Shown here piece after piece: positions 8,714-18,187 of a stretch of 64,000 nucleotides of DNA. Numbering within the stretch: the stretch's first letter is position 1; every line of letters starts with the position of its first letter. The translations under genes and the position numbers were made by a program. The notes under the pieces were generated by a model. That model was not told where the DNA came from and did no database searches. It saw nothing but the letters and a program-made list of their open reading frames with translations. The stretch comes from Candidatus Omnitrophota bacterium (GTDB lineage: Bacteria; Hinthialibacterota; Hinthialibacteria; Hinthialibacterales; Hinthialibacteraceae): NCBI GenBank assembly GCA_003598175.1, contig QZKN01000135.1:1-64000 (forward strand), read 5' to 3'.

Positions 8714-10237
8714 ATGGGGAAGAACACGTCGAAAACTGAATATACAATGAGGCCAGTCATCCTGGCCGCGGGTCCCCTTCTTTTTTTGTTGCTCTTGCTT
8801 TTACCCGGACCGGAGAATCTTCCGGAAAGCGGAAAACGGGTGGCGGCGACCGCGGCGTGGATGTCCTTGTGGTGGTTGACGGGCGTAATCCCGGTCGGCG
8901 CCACCGCGATTCTCCCGTTTGCGCTGTTCCCGTTTTTGGGGATCATGAAAGGAGATGAGGCGGTCGGGTATTTCGCGCATCAGTTGAATTTTCTGCTGCT
9001 GGGCGGATTTTTACTGGCGGCGGCGATGGAAAAATGGAACGTGCATCGTCGCATGGCGCTCGGCATCATCGATCTCGTCGGCGTCACCCCGCGACGGGTG
9101 GTGCTGGGCTTCATGATTGCGACGGCGGTCATTTCGATGTGGATCAGCAATACCGCCACGTCGCTGATGATGCTGCCGGTGGGAATCGCCATGCTGAAAA
9201 AATTCCGCGAGATCGGCGGCGACGAACTCGGCGACCGCATCGCGCCGGCGTTGATGCTTGCCATCGCCTATTCGGCGTCCATCGGCGGCGTGGGAACCTT
9301 GATCGGCACACCGCCGAACGCCATCTTCGCCTCGCAAGCCAATTCGTTATACGGACAGAAAATCGGTTTTGTCGATTGGCTGAAAGTGGGCATCCCAATG
9401 GTCGTCATCCTCCTGCCGCTCGCCTGGCTGTATCTCGTGCGCATCCAATTCCCCCTGCCGGCGGGCATCGGCGAAGGCGCCATTGAGATCATTCGCGAAG
9501 AACGCCGCGCTCTTGGACGCATGCGTCGCGGTGAAATCAGCGTGATGTTGGTTTTTTTCGCGACAGCGTTGGGTTGGATTTTTTGCAAATCCATCGAAAT
9601 CGGAGAGTACTCCATTCCCGGCCTGCAAACTTTTTTCCCACTGGTCAACACGGACGCCACCATCGCCATGCTATGCGCATTTTGTCTTTTCGCGATTCCG
9701 GTCGATGCCCGGCGCGGCGAATTCCTGCTCGACCTGCGTTCCGCCTTGTCGATTCCGTGGGATGTCCTGCTGATCATCGGCGGAGGCGTTTGCCTGGCCA
9801 ATGGATTCGACCAATCCGGCCTTTCCCAATGGCTGGCGAATCAGATGCTTTTCCTGAAAGCGTATCATCCATATTTTATCGTGTTGGTATGCGTGGCGTT
9901 GATCGTGTTCTTGACGGAACTGACCTCGAACACCGCCACCTCCACGATATTTGTTCCGCTCATGGGCGTCATGGCCGTCAGTATCGGACAACATCCGTAT
10001 TTGTTGATGATTCCGTGCTGCGTGGGCGTGTCGATGGCGTTCATGCTGCCGGCGGCGACGCCGCCGAATGCGGTAGTGTTCGGTTCGGGGTATGTGAAAA
10101 TTCAGGAAATGGCAAAAGCCGGGTTTTTCATGAATCTGATTGCCATCGTATTCATCGTTCTGATCACAATCGCCATCACTTCCCGTCTCGTCGGCATCGA
10201 GTTGGATACGGTTCCCGCCTGGGCCATCGATCACTAA
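8714..10237 (+). CDS. DASS/SLC13 family anion:sodium symporter
   Basis: Multi-helix inner-membrane transporter of the divalent anion:Na+ symporter family, which moves di- and tricarboxylates, sulfate or phosphate. Two SNT signature motifs are visible, ISNTATS (about residue 144) and TSNTATST (about residue 405), which in characterised members form the sodium/substrate clamshell. The start at 8714 is preferred because GGGGAGGAG lies about 9 bases upstream; an upstream ATG-free extension to 8582 is not protein-like. Length is 507 residues. It converges with the CAP-domain gene, with only five bases between them. The substrate is unknown. Confidence 0.92.
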   Translation: MGKNTSKTEYTMRPVILAAGPLLFLLLLLLPGPENLPESGKRVAATAAWMSLWWLTGVIPVGATAILPFALFPFLGIMKGDEAVGYFAHQLNFLLLGGFLLAAAMEKWNVHRRMALGIIDLVGVTPRRVVLGFMIATAVISMWISNTATSLMMLPVGIAMLKKFREIGGDELGDRIAPALMLAIAYSASIGGVGTLIGTPPNAIFASQANSLYGQKIGFVDWLKVGIPMVVILLPLAWLYLVRIQFPLPAGIGEGAIEIIREERRALGRMRRGEISVMLVFFATALGWIFCKSIEIGEYSIPGLQTFFPLVNTDATIAMLCAFCLFAIPVDARRGEFLLDLRSALSIPWDVLLIIGGGVCLANGFDQSGLSQWLANQMLFLKAYHPYFIVLVCVALIVFLTELTSNTATSTIFVPLMGVMAVSIGQHPYLLMIPCCVGVSMAFMLPAATPPNAVVFGSGYVKIQEMAKAGFFMNLIAIVFIVLITIAITSRLVGIELDTVPAWAIDH

Positions 10238-10242
10238 GAAAA

Positions 10243-11247
10243 TCAATACTGCCGCCAATCCGGCACGCCGGTTTCATCGCTTACGGCAAAATCCACTTTC
10301 ACGTTGTTACTGCCGTCAAAAACAAAGGTCTTGCGAAGCGGAGAAGGAAGCGGGCCGCCGGATGCTTCCACGCTATATTCACCCGCCGCGGACACCGGAA
10401 TGGCATAACCGCCGCTGGAAAATGTCGAAGCAGAACGGGTAGAGCCCATAATGGCGACAGTCACTCCACCCAATCCTTCCCCGATGTCATACCATTGATT
10501 CCCATTCAAATCCGCGTAAACGACGCCGAGCAATTGCGGAGTATAGGCGAACGGAACCGCGAAATCGATGGTAACCAGCAACGGCCCCACCGCATCCGCC
10601 TGCTTGGGAATCACGCCCGCCGGCGCAATCCGCTGGTGTTTCCGTAATTTGATCGTGGAGTTCAGCACTTTGGCCGATACGGTCCGCACAATGCCGATTC
10701 CCACTTCCCGCCAGAGCGGCTCCCGTTCAAATTCCAACGTATTTTGGCGATGGCCCAGACTGGCGACGCCCCAATCGACGACAAAGGCGGCGTGCGCGTG
10801 TTCGACGTTTTCGCCGTAAGCATATACATTTTCCCCATACCCGCGCCAATCATACCCGGCGTCGTCCAACCGCTGCCCCGGAACGGATCCGTCGCTGCCA
10901 ATATGATCCTGGAATCGATGATCGCGCATATCCGCGCTATGCCGGCGCGCCGCTTCCAGCAATTGTTCATTCATGGCAAGAGGCGCGCGCGGGGGATAAT
11001 TGGAAAATTCCCTTTTCAACGTTTCCACATTCACGCCGAAAAAGCGGTATGCGTTGAGAATTGCCTCATCCGCATGATTCGCCAGGCGAATCCCTTCCGC
11101 CGTGGGATCCATGCGCGCGCGATTGATGAGTTCCAGCATCCACTGCTCTTCGTCCGTCGGTCCGATCCCCTGCGCGTTGGCGCCCATTCCGTCCATAAAA
11201 AGCATCGAAACCAAAAGAAGTAACCGGAGATAAAAATAAATTCGCAT
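10243..11247 (-). CDS. Secreted CAP (SCP/PR1-like) domain protein
   Basis: Exported protein with a signal peptide (about residues 1-25), a CAP domain (about 30-200) recognisable by LINRAR near its start and the later segments HSADM and YGENV, and a C-terminal beta-sandwich region resembling SdrD/carboxypeptidase-regulatory modules (GVVYADLNGNQWYDIGEGL style). CAP proteins are extracellular and of varied function. Length is 334 residues. The gene is single, facing the DASS transporter convergently. The domain call is strong; the function is not known. Confidence 0.85.
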   Translation of the reverse strand: MRIYFYLRLLLLVSMLFMDGMGANAQGIGPTDEEQWMLELINRARMDPTAEGIRLANHADEAILNAYRFFGVNVETLKREFSNYPPRAPLAMNEQLLEAARRHSADMRDHRFQDHIGSDGSVPGQRLDDAGYDWRGYGENVYAYGENVEHAHAAFVVDWGVASLGHRQNTLEFEREPLWREVGIGIVRTVSAKVLNSTIKLRKHQRIAPAGVIPKQADAVGPLLVTIDFAVPFAYTPQLLGVVYADLNGNQWYDIGEGLGGVTVAIMGSTRSASTFSSGGYAIPVSAAGEYSVEASGGPLPSPLRKTFVFDGSNNVKVDFAVSDETGVPDWRQY

Positions 11248-11308
11248 AAGATATCCTCATTTCTTTCGTCGGTACTTCTATTTTACCTTTTTACAAAGAT
11301 ATGGCTAC

Positions 11309-11354
11309 CATATAAACCGTCATGATCGGTTGATCAGAACGAAGAGATGAAAAT
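11309..11354 (+). repeat. 50-bp interspersed element, copy 2
   Basis: CATATAAACCGTCA, central hairpin TGATC-GGTT-GATCA, then GAACGAAGAGATGAAAATG. Same orientation as copy 3 at 11511. The two copies bracket a GC-rich palindromic repeat. Confidence 0.85.
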
Positions 11355-11381
11355 GTGTGCTCTTTTCCCCCCTTGATCCCC

Positions 11382-11494
11382 CCGTCAACGGGGGGAAATG
11401 GGCTCCCTCCCCGTTGACGGGGTCTAAGACTTCCCACTTTTCCCCCACAAAATCCGTCAACGGGGAGAAATGAGCTCCCTCCCCGTTGACGGGG
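11382..11494 (+). repeat. Two 41-bp GC-rich palindromic units
   Basis: Units at 11382-11422 and 11454-11494 are nearly identical. Each carries CCGTCAACGGGG at one end and CCCCGTTGACGGGG at the other, so the ends are inverted repeats and each end is itself a small palindrome. Open frames across this block arise only from the repeat. Confidence 0.85.
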
Positions 11495-11510
11495 AGGGTT
11501 GGGGAGGGGG

Positions 11511-11561
11511 AATTTTCATGTAAACCCACATGACCGGTTGGTCACAACTAAGGGATGAAAA
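11511..11561 (+). repeat. 50-bp interspersed element, copy 3
   Basis: AATTTTCATGTAAACCCACA, central hairpin TGACC-GGTT-GGTCA, then CAACTAAGGGATGAAAAC. Relative to copies 1 and 4 the stem changes T to C on one side and A to G on the other, so pairing is kept. Confidence 0.85.
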
Positions 11562-11716
11562 CGCGTTGTGCCTTGAAAGACTGGGCTCCTAATCAATTAC
11601 TCCCGCGGGGACAAACGATAGCAAGCCCCCCGTTTCAACGGTGGGTGCGACTAAACGGGGATCTGCCGATACAAGTCCAATCAGGCGACGGCAAACTGGC
11701 CAAACCGAAGCGACTG

Positions 11717-11744
11717 TTGACAGAATGAGGTATAATCATACAAT
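11717..11744 (+). promoter_or_regulatory. Probable housekeeping (sigma-70-type) promoter for the diguanylate cyclase gene
   Basis: TTGACA (11717-11722) is followed after 16 bases by TACAAT (11739-11744), giving a leader of about 100 nt to ATG 11850. A TATAAT at 11731 lies too close to this -35 to pair with it. Confidence 0.5.
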
Positions 11745-11849
11745 GTACTATATTTTGTATGAATTGTTTGATCGTGTCGGTTTTGCCGTTGTGTCGGATT
11801 TTCGTTCCTCGAAAAGCGCTAATTATCTCAATGGATACTTTTCGTTGCC

Positions 11850-14800
11850 ATGCAAAATAAACGTTGTCCTGCAATCGTATTCACCTTTTTTTTTCGTTGC
11901 GGCATCGCGTCAAGGTTCAAGAGCCTGTTGTATGCGCTTTTCCTGATAACGTCAACACTATCACGAGCCTCTTCCGATCCGATTCCCATTGCCTTTCGTC
12001 ATCTCTATTCGTCTGACGGTCTTTCGCATAATTCCGTCCGAACCCTCGCCCAGGACCGGAACGGATTCATCTGGATGGGGACCGAGGAAGGATTGAATCG
12101 GTATGATGGAATTCACTTCACCATCTACAAAAATTCCCCCCACGATCCGGAATCGATATCAAGCAGCCGAATTATCAATTTGTTGTTTGATCGCAAAGGG
12201 TATGGTTGGATCGCCACGGATCATGGCTTAAATCGCTGGGATCCCCAAACGAATCGTTTTACGCGGTTGCTGTTTGACGCCGATTACTCCGACAAGCCGG
12301 GCGTCAACTTTATTCTGGCGCTTTACGAAGATTCACTCGGACGAATATGGGTAGGAACCGTCAATGGACTGCACGTATATTCGTATGAAACGGAGACTTT
12401 CGAGAGTTTTTTTCACGATCCGGATGATCCGTCCACACTATCGCTAAGCCATATTAACGATATCTTCGAAGATCACGAAGGAACGATGTGGATTGCCACA
12501 CATGGCAAAGGCATCAATCGCATGAACGCGGATGAAAAGACGTTTACCCGCATCATGCCGGAGCAAGACGATCTCACGCCATCCATTCCCTGGACCCCCA
12601 CGTGCATTTTTGAAGACCGGAAACAACGATATTGGGTGGGAACCTGGGATAAAGGATTGCTGCGCTTCGATCCGAACAACGTGGCTTTTGAGCCGGTGGA
12701 CGAAATCACAAATTGCAATGTGAGGGTGATACGAGAAGATCGTTCCGGAAACCTTTGGGTAGGAACCATTGGGGAAGGTCTCTTTCATTACGACTCCTCC
12801 GCTGATGAATTTTCGGGTTATCGGCATGATCCCATCGTTGAATCGAGTCTGAGTTCGAACCGGATTTATGCCATTCTGCAAGATCAGAATGATTTGTTTT
12901 GGATCGGCGTTTTCGGCGGTGGAGTCAATACGTTTCGAGATCCCAAAACCCAAATCCAGCGATATCAACCCGGTTTGATTTCCAAAACCAGTCTTTCCGA
13001 CAAATCGGTCATGTCGATCTTTGAAGATTCCGCGGGAATCGTGTGGATCGGAACCCAGGAAAAGGGATTGGATCGATACGATCCCCGAACGGGAGAATAC
13101 AAAAATTACATCTACGCGACAGAGGAAAATAAACCCCATATCGATGCCGTGGTCGTCAACTACGTTTATTCGTTACGCCAATTGGACGACGGACGGCTGT
13201 TGGTCGGAACCTTGGGATATGGACTTGTGGTTTTTGATCCCACGACGGAAGAATTTACTTTTTTTAACGAGGAAGAAAATCTTCCTTATATAGGTTATTT
13301 TAGAACCGCGAAAGATATCATTCGAGATGATCAAGGACGGTATTGGACCTGCAACGACGATGGCCACGTCATCTGCCTGGATTCGACGATTCACATCATA
13401 CGGGTGTATGGCGAGGGCGCGGATTTATTCAGTTTTCCCCGCCTGACGGCGCATGAGTTCAACGACGATCGTCATTTATGGGTTGGTACGGAGGCCGAAG
13501 GAATCAACCTGTTGGACATCGAGACCGGCGCGATCACCTCGTATTCGCACAATCCGCATGACCCGACAAGTCTATCCAACAACACGGTTTGGGATATTCT
13601 CAGGGATCGCCAGGGGCGGATATGGATCGGCACGAACGAAGGATTGAACCAATATATGCCGGAAACCGACGGATTTCAAATGGTGGAAGCATTGCAATCA
13701 TTTCCCAGCAGAGCCATTCTGGGGATTGTGGAAGATCCAATCGGCGCGCTCTGGCTCAGTACGAACCGTGGCTTGATTCGGTATCATCCGCGACAAAATA
13801 CGGCAAAATGGTATGGTCTTCACAACGGAATTCAAGGATACGAATACGTTCCCAAATCCCGTTACGCGAGTCAAAATGGGAAACTCTATTTTGGCGGGCA
13901 ATATGGCTTCAACATCATCGACACGAAGACCTTCAAGGATTATCCCGCCGATGCACCTGTCGTTTTAAGTGAAATTCACGTCAACGGCGAAACCTACAGC
14001 GGCGACCGCCAGGTTTGGGATATCGATTCCATCGAATTGCCGTACAATAAAAATAATCTTGACCTGCTATTCTCCCTGCTGGATTATACCGATCCCTCAC
14101 TGAACAAACTCGAATACCGAATCGGCGAATCTCAAGATTGGCATACGATGAATCAAACTCAGAAAATTCTGTTTGCCGATTTGTCTCCCGGAGTACGTAA
14201 TCTGCAAATTCGGGGGACGAACGCTGACGGTTCCCTGAGCCCCATGATCAAGGAATTCACCATTTCGATTCTCCCACCTTTTTGGATGACATGGTGGTTC
14301 CGGGCGCTGTTGGTTATGGCTTTTCTGGGCGCCGTATTTGCCTTTTATAAAGTTAGAGTATGGCGCATCGAGAAGGAGAACAAACGGCTGGAAGAAGAAG
14401 TGGCCTACCGCACCGCCGTGCTTGAACTGGAACGCGATCATTTCCAAAGCACGATTCAAGCCAGCCCATTGATGATCTTTGGCTTCACCCCGGATGGGAT
14501 ATTGACGTTCTTGAATCCGACGGCGGAAACCATACTGCAAACGGAATCCGGTAAACTCGTGGGGGAGCACTGGTGGAAAATCGCCGGCAATCCAACCGAT
14601 TTGCGCGAGTTGGAAGCCATACACGAAACCATTTGGCGGCAGAATATCCATGACTTGGAATTGGAACTGAGTTTCCAGCGGGGAGAGCCCCGGACGCTGG
14701 TTTGGAATTTCATACAACGAAAAAGCAAAGACGGCCTGCTGACGGATGTGCTGGCGTTTGGAAACGACGTCAGCGAACGTAAACGTATGGAAGATCAATT

Positions 14801-15323
14801 GCTCCGTCTTTCCAACGAAGATGGATTAACCCAGATTGCGAACCGGCGATGTTTTGATCAACAACTGCAGAAGGAATGGCACCGGGCCTTGCGCGACCAC
14901 TTGCCGCTAACGATCTGCATGATCGACATCGATTATTTCAAACGATACAACGATACGTATGGGCATCTGGAGGGAGACTGCTGCCTCCGGCAAGTCGCCG
15001 TGAATCTCCAGGGACAAGTGAAACGCCCAGCCGACCTTGTGGCCCGGTATGGTGGAGAGGAATTTGTCGCATTGTTGCCGAACACCGACAACCAGGGGGG
15101 GCCTCTGATGGCCGAGCACTTTCGGCAACATATCGAAAATCTGAATATCCCACACAGCGACTCCCCCATCGCGAACCGGGTAACCATCAGCGTCGGAGTC
15201 GCCACCACGATCCCCGACAAGGATGCGACAATCGCATCCCTTCTCACCATGGCGGATCAGGCGCTCTACGAAGCAAAAGAAAAGGGAAGGAACCAGGTCG
15301 TGGATTACGCCAGGATACTGTAA
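11850..15323 (+). CDS. Two-component-type propeller sensor diguanylate cyclase (Reg_prop, Y_Y_Y, PAS, GGDEF)
   Basis: Large membrane sensor predicted to make c-di-GMP. After a signal segment (about residues 23-42) come roughly a dozen or more Reg_prop repeats with the recurrent W-I/V-G-T-x-x-G-L-x-R-Y pattern, forming a periplasmic beta-propeller (about 45-735), then a Y_Y_Y domain (about 745-805) and one transmembrane helix (about 812-838). In the cytoplasm follow a short coiled coil, a PAS domain (about 865-985) and a GGDEF domain with an intact GGEEF signature near residue 1067. An RPAD inhibitory-site motif sits exactly five residues before it, so both activity and product inhibition are plausible. 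No clear ribosome binding site precedes ATG 11850, so the start is less certain. The periplasmic ligand is unknown. Confidence 0.92.
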   Translation: MQNKRCPAIVFTFFFRCGIASRFKSLLYALFLITSTLSRASSDPIPIAFRHLYSSDGLSHNSVRTLAQDRNGFIWMGTEEGLNRYDGIHFTIYKNSPHDPESISSSRIINLLFDRKGYGWIATDHGLNRWDPQTNRFTRLLFDADYSDKPGVNFILALYEDSLGRIWVGTVNGLHVYSYETETFESFFHDPDDPSTLSLSHINDIFEDHEGTMWIATHGKGINRMNADEKTFTRIMPEQDDLTPSIPWTPTCIFEDRKQRYWVGTWDKGLLRFDPNNVAFEPVDEITNCNVRVIREDRSGNLWVGTIGEGLFHYDSSADEFSGYRHDPIVESSLSSNRIYAILQDQNDLFWIGVFGGGVNTFRDPKTQIQRYQPGLISKTSLSDKSVMSIFEDSAGIVWIGTQEKGLDRYDPRTGEYKNYIYATEENKPHIDAVVVNYVYSLRQLDDGRLLVGTLGYGLVVFDPTTEEFTFFNEEENLPYIGYFRTAKDIIRDDQGRYWTCNDDGHVICLDSTIHIIRVYGEGADLFSFPRLTAHEFNDDRHLWVGTEAEGINLLDIETGAITSYSHNPHDPTSLSNNTVWDILRDRQGRIWIGTNEGLNQYMPETDGFQMVEALQSFPSRAILGIVEDPIGALWLSTNRGLIRYHPRQNTAKWYGLHNGIQGYEYVPKSRYASQNGKLYFGGQYGFNIIDTKTFKDYPADAPVVLSEIHVNGETYSGDRQVWDIDSIELPYNKNNLDLLFSLLDYTDPSLNKLEYRIGESQDWHTMNQTQKILFADLSPGVRNLQIRGTNADGSLSPMIKEFTISILPPFWMTWWFRALLVMAFLGAVFAFYKVRVWRIEKENKRLEEEVAYRTAVLELERDHFQSTIQASPLMIFGFTPDGILTFLNPTAETILQTESGKLVGEHWWKIAGNPTDLRELEAIHETIWRQNIHDLELELSFQRGEPRTLVWNFIQRKSKDGLLTDVLAFGNDVSERKRMEDQLLRLSNEDGLTQIANRRCFDQQLQKEWHRALRDHLPLTICMIDIDYFKRYNDTYGHLEGDCCLRQVAVNLQGQVKRPADLVARYGGEEFVALLPNTDNQGGPLMAEHFRQHIENLNIPHSDSPIANRVTISVGVATTIPDKDATIASLLTMADQALYEAKEKGRNQVVDYARIL

Positions 15324-15547
15324 ACCGGTTTCTCTCCCTGCGGAGGAGATCCATATTCCTGTCCGTGATGAGTAAATGGATTCTCGAGAATCAAGGGGGA
15401 GGGTTATTCCAGGAACAGGGTGTTTAAGTGAACACAACTTTCCAAGGAATTTTCTAGCTGGAATTGGATATCATGGTTTTGCTTCTTATGTTGACTTGAG
15501 AGAATGGCGGGAAAATCGTAGGGACCGCACGTTCAAGAAAACCAATA

Positions 15548-15620
15548 TGAGGAAGCTGGGGCTCGAACCCAGGACCCTCTGCTTAAAAGGCAGATGCTCT
15601 ACCTGCTGAGCTACTCCCTC
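15548..15620 (-). tRNA. tRNA-Lys (anticodon UUU)
   Basis: On the minus strand the sequence folds as a standard cloverleaf. GAGGGAG pairs with CTTCCTC in the acceptor stem. The D arm contains AGCTCAGCAGGTAGAGC and the anticodon stem TCTGC/GCAGA carries the loop CTTTTAA, giving anticodon TTT. The T arm is CTGGG-TTCGAGC-CCCAG, and the discriminator base is A. No CCA is encoded. It stands alone between the cyclase gene and a lipoprotein gene. Confidence 0.96.
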
Positions 15621-15700
15621 ATGAATGGATTGCATACACGAAAAAATTATTTTAACCATTCCATCCCCGATGACAAGTGCTTGAAAAGAAATTTCGCTCG

Positions 15701-16216
15701 TCACCGTTTGACCAGACGGGCGTTGCCCCAATCCGCATGGTCGGAATTCGTGCCGTTATCCGCCTCGTCCACGATCAGTTTGAGTTCGCTGATCCCTTCC
15801 ACGTTCACGTGGATGCGGCGGGGAGGCATGTCGGCTTTCAGAATGGGGCTTTCGTACAACACCGCGCCGTCCCCTTCCACGATGAAGATGACCGACGCCG
15901 GATTCTCCTCGGGGATTTCATCGTCGATCCCCACTTCGGCGACGAAATGCGTGTAGCCTTTGGGCGTCTGAAAAGAGATTTCGGAATTGGCGTGAACGCC
16001 GAGACCTTTTGAATACCACTTTTCTCCAATAATCAGGCTGTTGCCATCGACGGATAAATCCCGGATCATTTCCTTCCATCCCGGCTTGAGCACATTCAAT
16101 TCCTCGATATCGCTGACGTAGACTTCACCGGACGGCATGCCACAGGACGAAAACATCAACAATACCGCAACCGATCCGATCAGGCAATTGGAAAAGAAAT
16201 TAAATAATTTCGTCAT
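15701..16216 (-). CDS. NPCBM-domain lipoprotein
   Basis: A 171-residue protein with a lipoprotein signal ending in the lipobox FSSC (C25), followed by one NPCBM/NEW2-like carbohydrate-binding module. The segments WYSKGLGVHANSEISF and VAEVGIDDE are typical of NPCBM domains, which usually accompany glycoside hydrolases. Here the module stands alone, so the protein probably binds carbohydrate at the cell surface, which is an inference. No partner gene is adjacent. Confidence 0.8.
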   Translation of the reverse strand: MTKLFNFFSNCLIGSVAVLLMFSSCGMPSGEVYVSDIEELNVLKPGWKEMIRDLSVDGNSLIIGEKWYSKGLGVHANSEISFQTPKGYTHFVAEVGIDDEIPEENPASVIFIVEGDGAVLYESPILKADMPPRRIHVNVEGISELKLIVDEADNGTNSDHADWGNARLVKR

Positions 16217-16325
16217 TTTTCTCCTCTATTTTCATCCCTGTTTTCATTTTGCGTGAACCGTATCATACAACCAATCCTCTCCCCTGAAAATAGTCAAGTT
16301 CATGCGGCGTTTTATTTATTCGTAT

Positions 16326-17096
16326 TCAATCGGACGTGGAAGAAGCGGAAGTGAGATTTTCGTCAGGAATCATTTTCCGATAATTCAGCGTGACTTTCAT
16401 ACCCGCAAAATCGGCGTGCACGAACGTCAGGAGGCCGGTTTTCGGATCACAAGTGAGGTTGACGTTGGCGAGCGGCGGCGTTTTTTTCGATTCCGCGAGA
16501 TTCAATTCGTATCGATAGGAATAAATAAGAATCTCCGTATCGGGAGCGGCCGCAACGGAAAGCGGCTCCCCCAATTCGGACAGAATTTTGTTGCGATCCG
16601 GCGGATGAAAACCGGCGTCAAGCGCTTTCGCCGCATTGGCGGAAATCCGCCGATTTTTGCGATCGATATGGCCGCCGCCCAGCGAGCGCAGAGACGCCTC
16701 GATGAACTGCGGAGGAACGATCTGCAAAAAAAGCGGGGAAAGCGTGATTGCTTCCAACAGGTTTTGCCGGTCGATCGTCATTTCGAAGACCAGATCGGTT
16801 CCTCTTTCATGGTTTGAAGGCTCCTCCCGTAAATCCACTTTTCTGAATCGATACAACCACCGCTCGCCGTTTTCCCCGGCAATGATTTCGCTGGGCTGCC
16901 GTTCGGCCAGATAGAGCAGGTCTTTGGCGTAGAGCACGGGATGAAGAAAACGAAGGGCAAAGATTGTTTCCGATTCGATGGTGAAATGGAGATCGAAATC
17001 CTTTAGCTGATTTTTAAACGCAAGCAGACGCAAATAGACGCAGCCGGAAAGGAATAATGAGACGCTGAATACAATCAGAATTCTGCGAAAGGACAT
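16326..17096 (-). CDS. Lipoprotein of unknown function
   Basis: No family is recognised. The protein starts MSFRR and has a hydrophobic signal with lipobox LSGC (C19), followed by about 235 mixed residues without further membrane segments and a Ser/Thr-rich C-terminus. An in-frame ATG 30 bases upstream adds ten residues before the signal; the start at 17096 is preferred because AAGG precedes it at the right distance and the signal peptide is then of normal length. It lies divergent from the Phd/RelE pair. Confidence 0.7.
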   Translation of the reverse strand: MSFRRILIVFSVSLFLSGCVYLRLLAFKNQLKDFDLHFTIESETIFALRFLHPVLYAKDLLYLAERQPSEIIAGENGERWLYRFRKVDLREEPSNHERGTDLVFEMTIDRQNLLEAITLSPLFLQIVPPQFIEASLRSLGGGHIDRKNRRISANAAKALDAGFHPPDRNKILSELGEPLSVAAAPDTEILIYSYRYELNLAESKKTPPLANVNLTCDPKTGLLTFVHADFAGMKVTLNYRKMIPDENLTSASSTSD

Positions 17097-17126
17097 GCGG
17101 GCGCCTTGAATCATCCGAATTTTCAC

Positions 17127-17467
17127 TCAACCTCATTTGTATCAGTGTGAGCCTAAAAAATGCCGCAATCAAGCGGAGAGTGATTCAAACGGCCAAAAGG
17201 AAAGTATAATAGCGCCTGTCGCCGGTCATAGACGCCGACAGGCATACGCTATTGGGTGTACGGATCATCTTTTTGCCATCATCGGCAATCCATAAGAAGA
17301 AAACAGAATACCGACCGAAGCGCGAACATCAACCGCTAATCGAATAGACGTCCATCGTTAACTCGTGGTATACTTGTTGTTGGAAAAAATGAAATCAGAA
17401 GTCCGGAGAGTAATAGACTTTTATGATTTTCACGCTATAAACGGTGGGGTCACCAGGAGGAGTTCAT
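17127..17467. other. Intergenic region with an 8-bp inverted repeat
   Basis: About 340 bases separate the divergent lipoprotein and antitoxin genes. GCCTGTCG (17214-17221) and CGACAGGC (17236-17243) form a perfect inverted repeat with a 14-base spacer. I see no gene. It could be a regulatory site or a hairpin; nothing distinguishes these. Confidence 0.4.
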
Positions 17468-17779
17468 ATGACATCCGCATTTGCTACAGACATTGAAGAA
17501 ATAAAAAAGGGGATGAACCGTTTATCAACGGAACAATTTCCCAATTCCTTCGAGGAAGCTCTGAAACAAGTCGTCTCGGGTAAACCGGTGATTATTACCC
17601 GGAACGGGAAAGACCTGGCTGCCTTAATTCCCATTGGGGATTTGCCTTTCTGGAAACGAATCCTGGAAGAAGAGGAAGATCGTATCGATGTGGAAGAAGC
17701 CGAGCGTAGGGTGTCGGAAGCAAAAGAAGAAGACTTGATTCCTCTCCAGGAAGTAAGAAAGAAAGCCGGTTTGATATGA
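17468..17779 (+). CDS. Phd/YefM-family antitoxin
   Basis: Antitoxin of a type II toxin-antitoxin pair, expected to bind DNA by its N-terminal half and the toxin by its C-terminal half. The segment SFEEALKQVVSGKPVIITRNGKDLAALIPI is the characteristic Phd/YefM core (cited in part: VIITRNGKDLAALIP). A strong AGGAGG precedes ATG 17468. The C-terminus is rich in Glu. Its stop overlaps the toxin start by four bases (ATGA), so the two are translationally coupled and autoregulation is likely. Confidence 0.9.
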   Translation: MTSAFATDIEEIKKGMNRLSTEQFPNSFEEALKQVVSGKPVIITRNGKDLAALIPIGDLPFWKRILEEEEDRIDVEEAERRVSEAKEEDLIPLQEVRKKAGLI

Positions 17780-18057
17780 TTCGAACCATTCATCCGGAAT
17801 ATCGAATCGTATATTTGCCTCATGCGGAAAAAGAATTCCTGGCATTACCCAAAGACGTTCAAAAACGAGTTGATCAAAAAATTCTAACATTGCAAAAAAA
17901 TCCTCGCCCTTCGGGAATCATTGAATTAAAAGGATTTTATAGACTTCGAATTGGCGATTACCGCGTCATCTACGAAGTCCGCGATGATCGGCTTCTGATT
18001 ATCATTATCCAGATCGGACATCGACGGGAAATATACAAGAGACGACGGAAAAAATAA
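17776..18057 (+). CDS. RelE/ParE-family toxin
   Basis: A 93-residue toxin of the RelE superfamily; members usually cleave mRNA on the ribosome or target gyrase. The RelE-type core LKGFYRLRIGDYRVIYEV and the closing IGHRREIYKR segment are present, so the catalytic-type basic residues appear intact. It overlaps the upstream antitoxin by four bases. The pair looks complete. RelE versus ParE activity cannot be separated from sequence alone. Confidence 0.92.
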   Translation: MIRTIHPEYRIVYLPHAEKEFLALPKDVQKRVDQKILTLQKNPRPSGIIELKGFYRLRIGDYRVIYEVRDDRLLIIIIQIGHRREIYKRRRKK

Positions 18058-18187
18058 TCACGTATTTTTGGGAGAAAATATGCGCATTCACTATTTCTCC
18101 ACTTGATACGAGAAGACAAGAATCAAATAACGTATTTCTCTTGCTATATGGAAAATCAACGAGAAAACCGATGGAAAAGAGAACGCC

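Noticed and set aside
11382-11494. CRISPR array
   Set aside because: Only two units, palindromic inside, with no regular spacers and no cas genes in the window.
11320-11529. A 69-codon frame on the minus strand over the GC-rich repeats
   Set aside because: It repeats the same peptide phrase because of the DNA repeat and has no other support.
11731-11736. Perfect TATAAT as the cyclase -10 box
   Set aside because: No -35 at suitable distance; TACAAT at 11739 fits the TTGACA better.
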